From the NCBI GenBank assembly GCA_021771025.1, contig JAETPW010000011.1:1-59520 (forward strand): a DNA stretch of 59,520 bases, in the 5' to 3' direction. The position numbers were made by a program, and so were the translations under genes. The notes beneath the pieces were generated by a model. The model was given only the letters and a program-made list of their open reading frames with translations. It ran no database searches and had not been told where the DNA came from. The stretch is from Clostridiaceae bacterium (GTDB lineage Bacteria; Bacillota; Clostridia; TANB77; CAG-508). Of the stretch, positions 18,257 to 27,651 are shown piece after piece; within the stretch, counting starts at the first letter, position 1, and each line of letters opens with the position of its first letter.

Positions 18257-19228
18257 TTATCCTTTCATTTCATAAATCTTCATATATAATGGTAAATGGA
18301 AATAAAATAATTCGTTTAAGATTTTTTCTCTTAATTTTTTATGGTTCATTTTCTTTCGGTAATTAGGGTAATTTTTTCTAAAAAATTGATATTCTTGTAT
18401 AAACTCTTCTGTTTTGGCTAATTCATTTTGTTTTATTTTAGCCATATGCATAAAGTAGTATTTAATAAATGTTAATCGATTCATATCGGCTTGCTCTTTT
18501 AACCCTAAATTACTTCTTATAATATCATTATATCTTACCTTAATCATTTCTCTGAAATCGTTGATGAATTGTACATCTACTGATTTTAAGATACTGTCTG
18601 ACCTTTGAAAATAGTAATATCCTATGTAATTGGTATAGGCTAACTGATTTGCTTTCATGAATAAGCGATAAGTGGTTCCTATGTCTTCCATTTTTTTCCC
18701 ATAGGGATATTGTACTCCGTCAAAAAGAGTTCTTTTGTATAATTTATTCCAAGCATAATTACTTATTTCATTATCAGAAAATAATAAATTTATGGCTTGT
18801 CTAGCATCAAACAGTTCTATTGTTTCTTTGCCTTCTTTGTGTTCCTTAATTCCCTGTTCATTTACTTTTTGATAATTACAAATGGCTATGTCTACCTGAT
18901 TTTGTTGCATAATAGCTAATAAAACTTCATACATTTTAGGATGAATATAATCATCACTATCGACAAACCCAATGTATTTTCCTGTGGCTAGTTTTATTCC
19001 TGCATTTCTAGCATCTGATAGTCCTCCATTTTGTTTATGTATTACCTGAATTCTATCATCTTTTTTTTGATATTGATCACAAATTTTACCTGAGTGATCA
19101 CTACTTCCGTCATCTACTAAAATGATTTCCAAATACGGATACGTTTGTTGTAAAATACTTTCAATACATCTAACAAGATATTGTTCTACATTATAAATTG
19201 GTACGACTATACTAATTTTTTCTTGCAC
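18257..19228 (-). CDS. Family 2 glycosyltransferase
   Basis: GT-A fold sugar transferase for the exopolysaccharide repeat unit. It opens ISIVVPIYNVEQYL, then LVDDGSSDHSG, GGLSDARNAGI and the DSDDY metal-binding motif. 323 residues. The start is GTG at 19228, with AAGGAG 8 nt upstream. Sugar specificity cannot be read from sequence. It is about 40 percent similar by eye to its neighbour at 19248-20189, suggesting an old duplication. Confidence 0.92.
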   Translation of the reverse strand: MQEKISIVVPIYNVEQYLVRCIESILQQTYPYLEIILVDDGSSDHSGKICDQYQKKDDRIQVIHKQNGGLSDARNAGIKLATGKYIGFVDSDDYIHPKMYEVLLAIMQQNQVDIAICNYQKVNEQGIKEHKEGKETIELFDARQAINLLFSDNEISNYAWNKLYKRTLFDGVQYPYGKKMEDIGTTYRLFMKANQLAYTNYIGYYYFQRSDSILKSVDVQFINDFREMIKVRYNDIIRSNLGLKEQADMNRLTFIKYYFMHMAKIKQNELAKTEEFIQEYQFFRKNYPNYRKKMNHKKLREKILNELFYFHLPLYMKIYEMKG

Positions 19229-19247
19229 GTTTTGTTCTCCTTTTATT

Positions 19248-20189
19248 CTATTTTAATATTAATTCATAACAGTGAATCTGATAAACAAATAAAAAAGCTT
19301 GTATCTTTTTCTTTCTAGAAATATATGGATTTTGCCTAATGTCTTTTAAGTATTTTTTTACTTCTTTTCTAAACTCATCTTTTAACTGTTGTGGAATAGA
19401 TATCTTATTTTTTAGGTATCTATTATAGGTAGCGATATAGGAAAAAGCATAAGCTGTATTGCCAACAAATTCTATGTCTGGATAATTTTTTTTGAAAAAT
19501 TCTTGTTGTGCTTTTGCCCCCTCTATATAATCGTGAGTAATATTTTTTCCCCTTGAAATGCTATTTGGTCTTTGAAAGTAATGATACTTTGCCTCTGGTA
19601 AAACTACTATTTTATTTGCACGATGAAAATACTGAAACATAACAAAATAGTCTTCGCTTTTTTTCCCTACAGGGAACAATATTCCTTTTACTATTTCCTT
19701 TTTGAAAATTTTGTTGCATACTGACATATCAAATGAAGAAAAACTGTTTAATTTGATCAATGCTTCTTTCGTAGACAAGATTTCTTTATTCTGGTTTGTC
19801 TTTATTTTCGTTGTTCCGTCTTCAAAATCTATTTTTGTTCCACAAACTACTATATCAGCCTCTTCTTTTTCGAGTTCTTTTAGACAATAGTCAAACATAT
19901 CTAAATCTATATAATCATCACTATCGATACAGAAAATGTAATCCCCTGTAGCCATTTCAATGCCAACATTTCTAGCATCTGAAAGCCCTCCATTTTCTTT
20001 GTGAATTACTTTTATTCTAGAATCTTTTTTTTGAAATTCATCACATATTTTTCCACAACCATCTGTACTTCCATCATTAACTAAAATCATTTCTAATTCA
20101 GAATACGTTTGATGAATAATGCTTTCTATACATTTAGACAAGTATTTTTCAACATTATATATTGGTACAATTACACTAATTTTTTTCAT
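19248..20189 (-). CDS. Family 2 glycosyltransferase
   Basis: Opens KISVIVPIYNVEKYL, followed by LVNDGSTDGCG, GGLSDARNVGI and CIDSDDYI, so it is a standard GT2 enzyme acting on the growing polysaccharide unit at the cytoplasmic membrane face. ATG at 20189 has AAGGAG 9 nt upstream and overlaps the end of the Wzy-type gene. 313 residues. It probably duplicated together with the 18257-19228 gene and then diverged at the C-terminus. Confidence 0.92.
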   Translation of the reverse strand: MKKISVIVPIYNVEKYLSKCIESIIHQTYSELEMILVNDGSTDGCGKICDEFQKKDSRIKVIHKENGGLSDARNVGIEMATGDYIFCIDSDDYIDLDMFDYCLKELEKEEADIVVCGTKIDFEDGTTKIKTNQNKEILSTKEALIKLNSFSSFDMSVCNKIFKKEIVKGILFPVGKKSEDYFVMFQYFHRANKIVVLPEAKYHYFQRPNSISRGKNITHDYIEGAKAQQEFFKKNYPDIEFVGNTAYAFSYIATYNRYLKNKISIPQQLKDEFRKEVKKYLKDIRQNPYISRKKKIQAFLFVYQIHCYELILK

Positions 20190-20194
20190 TCTGA

Positions 20195-21286
20195 TCAACT
20201 CCTTTGAAAAATAGTCATATAAGGTAACACACTATTAGCATTATTAACCCCTATCGTATAAATACTGTATGCTGAATACAATAACACAATTAAAAAAATA
20301 TATAATAACCTTAATTTAGGATTTCTTTCTCGTTTTATGATAAGGGGAATTAAAATAATGATAGAAATTCCCGTTCCCCATCTAACTCTATTTAAAAGAG
20401 GTATAGCATTATTATACCACGCAATAATAGTAGATAGTAGTTGAAGAATACAATAAAATGAATAATTTTTCAACTCTTTTTCATCTTCAACATTTTTAGC
20501 CCTTTTATAATAGATCAATGCAAAAACAATAATACATATATTTATCGCTAAAACAATATATCCCATTTCGTTAGTATCAAACCTAGAATCTACATAATAA
20601 CTGTATTTGGTAAAATTTAATAGGATTAATACTAATTTTGTAACTAATGGTTTTATTCCTAAAGCTATTGCTGTAATGATTACTGCTTTTAGAGGCCTTA
20701 ATGTTAACCCATATAAAAAATATAATGGGATTAAAATTAGAGCACTTGTATGAATTGTACTAGCGATTAACATATACATAAGAAATTTTTTTAAATTTCT
20801 TGTTTTGATAAATTTTATAGAATAGAAAAAAATAGCTACTACTAACATTTGTCTCATGGCATTTAGAAATACAAAGTAGTAAGTAGTGGAAACCAACAAG
20901 AATATACTTAATGTTGGCATTGGTGATTGTTCTCTAATTGCTTTATATACATAATGAAAAAAGATAACAGAACACAAAATAAAAATTCCCGCATAATCTT
21001 GTGTGAATAATTGAACTAGTTTATTTAACAAGAAAAAGCCAAATTCTATATTTTCATTTGGACTCCCCCATAAAACTCCATTAAAATAAGGAACATAAGT
21101 ATACATATAATCTTGTCCAACATCATAGCGAATTGATGCTACCAAAATTAAAATGAGTTCAGAAACATACCAAGCTACTAATTTTAAATCAACCGTATAT
21201 TTCTTATCTTTTTTTCGATGTTCTTTTATGTTGGCTAATGCTGAAAATAAAACAGCAAAAACAGTCATTCCTATATATACATTCAT
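20195..21286 (-). CDS. EpsG/Wzy-type polysaccharide polymerase
   Basis: 363 residues with about 10 membrane segments. The extracytoplasmic motif SIRYDVGQDYMYTY (about residues 52-65) is typical of EpsG-family polymerases that join repeat units outside the membrane. FLNAMRQMLVVAIF is the second family mark. It overlaps the following glycosyltransferase reading frame closely and is 3 nt from the preceding gene, so it is firmly in the operon. Confidence 0.88.
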   Translation of the reverse strand: MNVYIGMTVFAVLFSALANIKEHRKKDKKYTVDLKLVAWYVSELILILVASIRYDVGQDYMYTYVPYFNGVLWGSPNENIEFGFFLLNKLVQLFTQDYAGIFILCSVIFFHYVYKAIREQSPMPTLSIFLLVSTTYYFVFLNAMRQMLVVAIFFYSIKFIKTRNLKKFLMYMLIASTIHTSALILIPLYFLYGLTLRPLKAVIITAIALGIKPLVTKLVLILLNFTKYSYYVDSRFDTNEMGYIVLAINICIIVFALIYYKRAKNVEDEKELKNYSFYCILQLLSTIIAWYNNAIPLLNRVRWGTGISIIILIPLIIKRERNPKLRLLYIFLIVLLYSAYSIYTIGVNNANSVLPYMTIFQRS

Positions 21287-21289
21287 ATA

Positions 21290-22402
21290 CTACTCCTCTT
21301 CTATTCCTCTTTCGTAATAGTGTTGATATAATGTTTGCATTTTTTGAGCTAACCTCTTACTGTCAAACTCTTCATTTGTTATTTTAACGTTTTCTCTTTT
21401 CTCTCCACTATGACTAATAATACATTCTGCCCATTCTTCTGCCTTTGCTGTTAACGGAAGAAATTGTACATTATCTGAAATAACTACTTCTTTCGTTATG
21501 GTATCTGAAAAATAACAAGTTAATCTACTAGCTTGTGCCTCTATTCCTGTTAATGGTAATCCCTCAAATAAAGAAGGCATTAAAAACACATCCATCGCTT
21601 GATACAATCGATCAACGTCTTTTCGTAAGCCTAAAAATTTTACTTTATTTTCTAACTTTAATGATTTGACTTTTTCTTTTATCTCATCCTCTAATTCTCC
21701 TTTTCCCACTAAAAGTAAAGTTGAATTGCTTCTTTTCTTTACTATTTCATGAAAAATTTCTAACAAGAATGTATGATTTTTTTGCAAATTAAATCTTCCA
21801 ATATTGCCAATAACCAGCTGATCGTCATCTAACATTAATTCGTTTCTTACTTCATTTCTTACTTTTTCATTATAGTCAAACCTTTTCATATCAATAGCAT
21901 TTGGTATAATGGTAAATTTCCTTTTTTGACCAAATAAATATTTCCCTGCCTCTGTTGAACAAGCCAAGTATACATTTGCCTGATATTTAATTAATTTAAA
22001 GGTTAAAAATTTTATATATCCCTTTACTGTTTTTAAATATGATGTTCCATGGCTATGAGCAATTCTTACCGGAACCCCATGTTTCTTTCCTATTTTTAAA
22101 TAAACAAAACCAAGACTTGCCATATGGGCATGAACCACTTTATATTCCTGATGTGTACTAAAAAATTGATTTAATTCTTTCCTGTACTGAAAAAAACGAT
22201 GATCTTCTCGAAAAGAAAAACGATAAATTTTTCCTCCTAATTTTTCAATTTCATCATCAAAAAAACCTCTCTCCTGATAATGAACTAAAAAATCAAACTG
22301 TACTTTTGATCGGTCTATATTTCGATAAATATTCATGATTAAGTTTTCTAATCCTCCCGAATTCATATTCGGTACTACATGTAAAATCCTGATCGGCTCC
22401 AT
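21290..22402 (-). CDS. Family 4 glycosyltransferase (GT-B fold)
   Basis: N-terminal acceptor domain opens ILHVVPNMNSGGLENLIMN. The C-terminal donor domain has IGNIGRFNLQKNH and the nucleotide-sugar signature MPSLFEGLPLTGIEAQ. 370 residues, normal length. ATG at 22402 has GGAG 7 nt upstream. Part of the exopolysaccharide operon. Donor sugar unknown. Confidence 0.92.
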   Translation of the reverse strand: MEPIRILHVVPNMNSGGLENLIMNIYRNIDRSKVQFDFLVHYQERGFFDDEIEKLGGKIYRFSFREDHRFFQYRKELNQFFSTHQEYKVVHAHMASLGFVYLKIGKKHGVPVRIAHSHGTSYLKTVKGYIKFLTFKLIKYQANVYLACSTEAGKYLFGQKRKFTIIPNAIDMKRFDYNEKVRNEVRNELMLDDDQLVIGNIGRFNLQKNHTFLLEIFHEIVKKRSNSTLLLVGKGELEDEIKEKVKSLKLENKVKFLGLRKDVDRLYQAMDVFLMPSLFEGLPLTGIEAQASRLTCYFSDTITKEVVISDNVQFLPLTAKAEEWAECIISHSGEKRENVKITNEEFDSKRLAQKMQTLYQHYYERGIEEE

Positions 22403-22414
22403 CACTTTACTCCA

Positions 22415-23593
22415 TTAAATCCATTTTTTTACTATTTTTTTCATTTTTTTGGGAATGATCCTTTTTATTATCTGTTTGGGGCTCATTTGTACTTTTAGTT
22501 TTTTCTTGATGTATTCTTGTGATGATAATTCATCTATTCCTTCATAAATGGTATCTCTGATCTTTTCTCTCTTAGTTGGTCTCACCAAATTAGCATTTTT
22601 TCTGACTGCTTGTGCCTCTTCAAATACCTTAACTAAAGTATCTTCCTCAAGTTCTTGAATCATTTTTTTGCCTTTTTCGCTGTTACAAATTACTAAAGAC
22701 ACTCCCTGTGGGGAATAAAAATGAGAATCATATTGTTCTATTCCCCAAAAATCTCCTAAAGTAATATCTCCTACTCGATTCATACTAGCATACTGACATT
22801 CATAACAACAATCGCGATAAGTTGTTCCTGTTAAAAAGTGACTATAATATGGGTCATTATCTGCTTTTCTATAATTAACTTTACCATTTGCTAACACTAT
22901 TTTAGCGCAAAATTCTCCCCATTCTGCTTTGTCTTTATTTCGAAATTGATAATCTATAATTTTTTCTTTATATTTGTTTTCTAAATCATCAATATAGTTC
23001 AAAAACAATTTTGAACTTGGTACGCCATGACAAACGATATCTACTGTATACAATAAAGGAGAAGGTTTACCCAAAAAAGCATATAGTCCTCCTATTTGAC
23101 AAGGGGTTCCTAGGTAAAGTACTTCCCTATTTTCTGCTAAATCTTGTTTTACTTCTTGATAAGTATCTTTTGTATCACTAAATACATACTTAGATCCTCT
23201 TAATTTTTCAATTTCTTCTATAGAATCTACTCGTATTTGCCCTGGTATCAATTTTTCAAGATAAGCACAACCTACTACTACACCTTTATTCTTTATCACC
23301 TGTCTAGAAAGCAAATAAGCTATTCCAGCCGAAGTACTTTTTTGGGAAACGGATATTTCCTTTGATTTCATCCCATAAATAGTAAATTCTTGATTGGCTT
23401 TTCTTTCCTTTCGCTCTGGACATCTATCTCGGCAAATTCCACAATGAATACATTTTTCCTCATCAATTTCAGGAAAAATAAATCCTTCTTTATCTTCCAC
23501 CATTTTTATACAATTGACAGAGCATAATTTTTCACATGCCCTGCAGCCAGTACAATCTGATTTATTTTTAATTTCTAACCTTTTTCTTTCCAT
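22415..23593 (-). CDS. F420-hydrogenase beta-like Fe-S protein of polysaccharide loci
   Basis: The N-terminus carries two 4Fe-4S ferredoxin motifs (CTGCRACEKLC and CIHCGICRDRC). The rest matches the coenzyme F420 hydrogenase/dehydrogenase beta subunit fold, with GTPCQIGGLYAFLG and VDIVCHGVPSSKLF. In Firmicutes and Bacteroides such proteins commonly sit beside polysaccharide pyruvyl transferases, as here (next gene upstream). Its redox role in sugar modification is not established. ATG at 23593 has AAAGG 7 nt upstream. Confidence 0.88.
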   Translation of the reverse strand: MERKRLEIKNKSDCTGCRACEKLCSVNCIKMVEDKEGFIFPEIDEEKCIHCGICRDRCPERKERKANQEFTIYGMKSKEISVSQKSTSAGIAYLLSRQVIKNKGVVVGCAYLEKLIPGQIRVDSIEEIEKLRGSKYVFSDTKDTYQEVKQDLAENREVLYLGTPCQIGGLYAFLGKPSPLLYTVDIVCHGVPSSKLFLNYIDDLENKYKEKIIDYQFRNKDKAEWGEFCAKIVLANGKVNYRKADNDPYYSHFLTGTTYRDCCYECQYASMNRVGDITLGDFWGIEQYDSHFYSPQGVSLVICNSEKGKKMIQELEEDTLVKVFEEAQAVRKNANLVRPTKREKIRDTIYEGIDELSSQEYIKKKLKVQMSPKQIIKRIIPKKMKKIVKKWI

Positions 23594-23605
23594 AAACAAA
23601 CCTTT

Positions 23606-24724
23606 CTAATTTTCTAAGGCCATTTTTAAATACTGAATGGATTTTTCGCGTTCTTCATCTAAAATTTTACTAGCATATTGATAATCTATCTTTCTTTCAC
23701 AAATAGATAAATCTTCGTAATCATCAATAACTCGATTAGTTAAACCAGTAAGTTCTACAATGCTAACTAATCTAGTACTAAATTTTTCAGGATAAGCTAC
23801 TAACAAATCTTTATTAAAGTTAATTGCATAAGCCGTACAATGAAAAGAATCTGTTAAAATATACTTTGCATGAGCAATCAAGGATAAAAAATCCTCGACC
23901 CTTATATTTCCTTTTAAATGACCATATTTGAAACAATCATGATAATTATAACTGATATAGATTAACGGTAAATTTTTCTGTTTAGCTAATCTCTTCGCAT
24001 ACTCATCTAACTTTTTGTTATGATTTATATTATACATAAGAATATACTCTTTAGTAGCATATTTATCTGAAATTAAACTTTTCCATTCCTCTTTCGTTAA
24101 TAATAGCGTTGGATCTAATACTTGTACGGCATCTTTTATTCCTAATTGATTGACTATTTCTACCCCCGATTTTTCTCTCATGGCAATAAAATTATATTTT
24201 TCTAAGCATGCTTTTGTCTCATTTTTTTCCCAATCTTCTAATTTAGCTTTTCCAAAACTTGCTGAGTAAGCAATACGTTTCTTGCCATCAGGAACAAATT
24301 TTAAATAAAAGGGGGAATCGAATTTTTCATTCCATCCTACATTCCATACTTGATCACTTCCTGTACAATAAATATCTGCCAAAGGTATATTCTCTTCTAT
24401 CTGTTCTTCTGTTTGATAAGTTATGTGAGTCATTTTTAATTGCTTCTTGATAAATTGTTGAAAGACAAAAAATCGTTTAAGATAAGAAGGAAAAATAACA
24501 ATTCGTGCTATCATTCTTAACAATAAACTCTTTTTAAGCCTCTCACTTTTATTTTTTATTCGTTTTAACATACCTAGCATATGCAATCGTTCTGGATAAT
24601 AATCGATAAACTCTACTTGATATCCTAATTTCTCTAATACATACTGCGTCGCATAGGCTTGTAAAACTGATCCATAATTAACCGTTCTATGCAAAGTAAT
24701 TACTTCTACCTTTTTCTTATCCAT
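23606..24724 (-). CDS. Polysaccharide pyruvyl transferase family protein
   Basis: Opens VEVITLHRTVNYGSVLQAYA, then IYCTGSDQVWNVGWN, AYSASFG and the late ILTDSFHCTAYAI, which are hallmarks of the family version paired with F420-hydrogenase beta-like proteins. 372 residues from the ATG at 24724, which follows GGAAG by 7 nt. It overlaps the preceding glycosyltransferase by 8 nt, consistent with coupling. Together with 22415-23593 it forms a conserved two-gene modification unit. Confidence 0.9.
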   Translation of the reverse strand: MDKKKVEVITLHRTVNYGSVLQAYATQYVLEKLGYQVEFIDYYPERLHMLGMLKRIKNKSERLKKSLLLRMIARIVIFPSYLKRFFVFQQFIKKQLKMTHITYQTEEQIEENIPLADIYCTGSDQVWNVGWNEKFDSPFYLKFVPDGKKRIAYSASFGKAKLEDWEKNETKACLEKYNFIAMREKSGVEIVNQLGIKDAVQVLDPTLLLTKEEWKSLISDKYATKEYILMYNINHNKKLDEYAKRLAKQKNLPLIYISYNYHDCFKYGHLKGNIRVEDFLSLIAHAKYILTDSFHCTAYAINFNKDLLVAYPEKFSTRLVSIVELTGLTNRVIDDYEDLSICERKIDYQYASKILDEEREKSIQYLKMALEN

Positions 24725-25559
24725 TCTCACTCTTCCTTAATATTTTTTTGTAAAATAAATCTCGACATTTATTGGGTAGTAAACAAATAACGATATGTGC
24801 TCCTGAACTAATAACATAATCTCTTAGCGTGTAAAAGCCTTTATGATATTGTTCTGTTTTAAATTTTAGTATGGATGTTAAATATTTGATTCCTCCCCTT
24901 CGTTGATAAAAATCTTCCCCAATTCGCATATACACTAAAGGTTCCTGAATATTATAACAAATTGCATCATGTTCTATCATCCTAATCCATAAATCATAAT
25001 CTTCACATAGGTAATAGGAACGATAATTTCCTGCTGCTAAGACTTCACTTTTTTTTAACATAACGGAAGGATGGCCAAAAGGATTTCTCTTTTTGGCATA
25101 TAATTTAATTTCTTCCTGCGTTTCTGGTAATAAGCGATACGCTTGTATATTGTCAATTGTATCAATAAATTCTCCAATATGAGAACCCACAATAGATAAG
25201 GCTGTATTTTCTCTGAATTTTAATAATTGTTTTTCAATTCTATTTTTTTGGGCTATATCATCTGAATCCATTCTAGCGATTAGTTCATTTTGGCAATGAT
25301 TTATTCCTTCTCTTAAAGCTAAACCTAGCCCCACATTTTCTGGCAGAGAAATAACATGAAATATATCTGGATACTTCATTTCGTATTCAGATATAATTTC
25401 CTCTAATTTTTCAGTTAATTTTCCGTCTTTTACTATAACAAAATCATTTGTTTTGATTGTTTGATTTAGCATACTATCTATACTTTGTTTAAACCACTCA
25501 GCGTTTTCTTTTGCATAAACACTCATCAAAACACTATAATTCTCAAAATCCATAGCCAC
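24717..25559 (-). CDS. Family 2 glycosyltransferase
   Basis: 280 residues. It opens YSVLMSVYAKENAEWF, then FVIVKDGKLTEKL, LALREGINHC and IARMDSDDIA, the metal-binding motif. The start is GTG at 25559, immediately after the stop of the sugar-transferase gene and 8 nt from GGAG. Likely the second sugar transferase of the repeat unit given its place after the initiating enzyme, though gene order is only a weak guide. Confidence 0.9.
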   Translation of the reverse strand: MAMDFENYSVLMSVYAKENAEWFKQSIDSMLNQTIKTNDFVIVKDGKLTEKLEEIISEYEMKYPDIFHVISLPENVGLGLALREGINHCQNELIARMDSDDIAQKNRIEKQLLKFRENTALSIVGSHIGEFIDTIDNIQAYRLLPETQEEIKLYAKKRNPFGHPSVMLKKSEVLAAGNYRSYYLCEDYDLWIRMIEHDAICYNIQEPLVYMRIGEDFYQRRGGIKYLTSILKFKTEQYHKGFYTLRDYVISSGAHIVICLLPNKCRDLFYKKILRKSENG

Positions 25560-26270
25560 TTATACTGCTCCTTCTCTTTTTACCACTGAAATAATCGTTT
25601 TTAAAAATGTTTTAACATCTAATAAAAAAGAAACATTGTCTACGTAATATAGTTCCATGCTCATCCTTTGTTCATACGTTGTAGCACTTCTCCCATTAGC
25701 GGCCCAATAGCCTGTTAGACCTGGTGTTATACTTAAAAATTTATTTTTGTTTGTTCCATATTTTTCTAATTCTTCTCCAATGACTGGTCTTGGTCCAATA
25801 ATGGATAAATCACCCTTTAAAATATTTAATAATTGTGGTAATTCATCTAAACTGGTTTTTCTTAAAAATTTACCTATTTTGGTAATTCTAGGATCGTTTT
25901 CTAATTTAAAATTTTCCTTGAATTCTTTCATTTGTTCTGGTGTGAAACTTTGGATTAGTTCTTCTGCATTTGATACCATTGATCTAAATTTATATAATCC
26001 AATTGTTTTACCATTTTTACCGATTCTCTTATGAACAAAAAATGCTGGTCCTTCTGATTCAATTCTTATAGCTACCGCTATGATCAAGAATATTGGTGAT
26101 AGAAGAATAAGAGCAATTGATGAAAGGATAATATCACAGGCTCTTTTCACAAAAGAATAAACATTTAATTTAGTAAAGGTTCTGCTTTTCCTCTTTTGAG
26201 GTATTAGCATTAGTTCATCTGCAAATTCATTAGTTGTTGCATAACTTAACTCCATAGCACGAATATCCAC
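25560..26270 (-). CDS. Undecaprenyl-phosphate sugar phosphotransferase (initiating enzyme)
   Basis: Transfers the first sugar phosphate onto the lipid carrier. The N-terminal membrane hairpin (about residues 45-65) follows KRACDIILSS. The catalytic part has KFRSMVSNAEE, KTSLDELPQLLNILKGDLS and GPRP, then GLTGYWAANGRS, all typical of the bacterial sugar transferase family. 236 residues, the short single-domain form. The start is GTG at 26270, with GGGGGAAA upstream. First gene of the exopolysaccharide operon, about 55 nt after the transcription start predicted from 26332-26360. Confidence 0.95.
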   Translation of the reverse strand: MDIRAMELSYATTNEFADELMLIPQKRKSRTFTKLNVYSFVKRACDIILSSIALILLSPIFLIIAVAIRIESEGPAFFVHKRIGKNGKTIGLYKFRSMVSNAEELIQSFTPEQMKEFKENFKLENDPRITKIGKFLRKTSLDELPQLLNILKGDLSIIGPRPVIGEELEKYGTNKNKFLSITPGLTGYWAANGRSATTYEQRMSMELYYVDNVSFLLDVKTFLKTIISVVKREGAV

Positions 26271-26331
26271 AAGATTTCCCCCTTTTTTATCTTGTTTATA
26301 TTTATTAAAATTTCCTTAATTTGCTCTGCCC

Positions 26332-26360
26332 ATTATATCGTTTCCGCAAACAAATTTCAA
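26332..26360 (-). promoter_or_regulatory. Promoter of the exopolysaccharide operon
   Basis: Minus strand TTGAAA (26355-26360) and TATAAT (26332-26337) with a 17-nt spacer. It is the only strong promoter I see ahead of the run of genes from 26270 down to 14407, so it probably drives a transcript of about 12 kb. Confidence 0.75.
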
Positions 26361-26469
26361 GTATTTTCGTCATTTTTTCCGTAAAAGGAAACAATATTTT
26401 GTCATCGTCTTTATTTTATCATGAAAAGTTCAAACTTGTCTATGTTATTTGCTATTTTGCCAAAATGTT

Positions 26470-26991
26470 CTAGCTTACTTTTCCTTCAATTTCATGTTCA
26501 CCTACTTTTGTTTTGTTTTTTGCTTTGAAAACTACCCATAAAACAAAATTAACAATTCCTATTCCAAATAACACTCCTAAACTATCTACCCCAACATCAA
26601 AAATTCTTGCTGTTCTGCCTGCTGAAAACAATTGATGAAGTTCATCAGTTATGGCATAGATCACTCCACATCCAAACGCCAAACCTACTCTTTGTATTTT
26701 TCTAAGATTTCGAAAAGTCGCCCAAAATCCCATTAAATTAATTCCTGCTAATGTATAAACACCAAAATGAGCTAATTTTCGGATAATGGGTTGAGCATCT
26801 TCTACTATTTTTTCTTTTTGTTCTTCATCTAAATGTTTCGTTTGTGGATAATGATCGATAATTGTCCTCATTACCCCTCTACTAGTATTTCCTGATTTTT
26901 TTCCATTTTCACTAGAAAAACAAAAAATTACGGCAAAGATTACCATAACTAACAGAAAAAAAATCACTCTCACTACTTTTATGTTTTTCAT
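26470..26991 (-). CDS. VanZ-family membrane protein
   Basis: About 173 residues with four hydrophobic segments. Family marks are FCFSSENGKKSGNTS, AHFGVYTLAGINL and the signature AITDELHQLFSAGRTARIFDV. VanZ proteins are membrane proteins linked to glycopeptide tolerance or surface-lipid chemistry, without a settled reaction. I start at ATG 26991 because GGAAGG precedes it; a longer reading to 27027 has no Shine-Dalgarno. It is not close enough to the exopolysaccharide operon to be called part of it. Confidence 0.88.
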   Translation of the reverse strand: MKNIKVVRVIFFLLVMVIFAVIFCFSSENGKKSGNTSRGVMRTIIDHYPQTKHLDEEQKEKIVEDAQPIIRKLAHFGVYTLAGINLMGFWATFRNLRKIQRVGLAFGCGVIYAITDELHQLFSAGRTARIFDVGVDSLGVLFGIGIVNFVLWVVFKAKNKTKVGEHEIEGKVS

Positions 26992-27093
26992 TTTTTTCTC
27001 ATTCCTTCCTTTTAACTGGTATTTCATTTTTTAAGGTTAACGTTCTAAAAGTTCTATCTTATAACTAAGCCTTTTCTTCCCTATCATTTCGAT

Positions 27094-27125
27094 AGGGAAG
27101 AAAAGGGCGTCCCCTTTATTTCCCT
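27094..27125 (-). terminator. Recurrent AGGGAA/AAGGGG terminator-like hairpin, copy B
   Basis: Almost the same 32-bp hairpin as at 1421-1452 and 30755-30785, located after the gene at 27182-27520. A second small hairpin, CCCTATCATTTCGATAGGG, overlaps its left side (27079-27097). Confidence 0.55.
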
Positions 27126-27181
27126 ACTTACTTTTTTCAGCAAAATAGGGATGTAAATTTTGGTTTACACCCCCTACTACT

Positions 27182-27520
27182 TTATGAATTAGAAACCCAT
27201 CTGATCATTTTTAAGTCATTATATTTAGTTAATACCTTACGGTATTTATCGTATTCTTCTTCCCATAATTCAGGTGGAACTTTATCAAATGCGGTAAAGA
27301 TTTTTTCTGCTTCGGATAAATAAATAATTTGTTCTTGTGATGACATACTTTGGTATTGCATAGCAAATCGATATAATTTGTCTAGCATTTGGTTTGCTTC
27401 AATAAAACTCCAAAAATCTTTTACTTTCATTCCTGCCAACTTAATTTGGAATATGGCAAATCCGATTAAAGCAAATATGGCAAAAATTAATAAATACATA
27501 ATCACTAATATGGCTGACAT
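27182..27520 (-). CDS. Small single-pass membrane protein, unknown
   Basis: 112 residues: one N-terminal membrane segment (about residues 3-25) and a soluble helical domain containing DKVPPELWEEEYDKY. ATG at 27520 follows AGGTGG with 5-6 nt spacing; a longer upstream reading has no Shine-Dalgarno. The promoter at 27561-27589 fits this start. I do not recognise the family. The conserved-looking acidic C-terminus suggests a real gene. Confidence 0.65.
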   Translation of the reverse strand: MSAILVIMYLLIFAIFALIGFAIFQIKLAGMKVKDFWSFIEANQMLDKLYRFAMQYQSMSSQEQIIYLSEAEKIFTAFDKVPPELWEEEYDKYRKVLTKYNDLKMIRWVSNS

Positions 27521-27560
27521 ATTTTCCACCTCTTTTGATTCGTTTCCGTATACAATTAAA

Positions 27561-27589
27561 ATTATACCATATTTGTCATTTTTTTGCAA
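27561..27589 (-). promoter_or_regulatory. Promoter of the 27182-27520 gene
   Basis: Minus strand TTGCAA (27584-27589), 17-nt spacer, TATAAT (27561-27566). It lies between the gmk stop and the small membrane-protein start, so that gene can be expressed apart from gmk. Confidence 0.65.
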
Positions 27590-27651
27590 ATTTTGGAGAA
27601 TTTTCATTTTCAACATTGTGTTTAAACTAACAAGTTAAAAAAAGTAAAACA

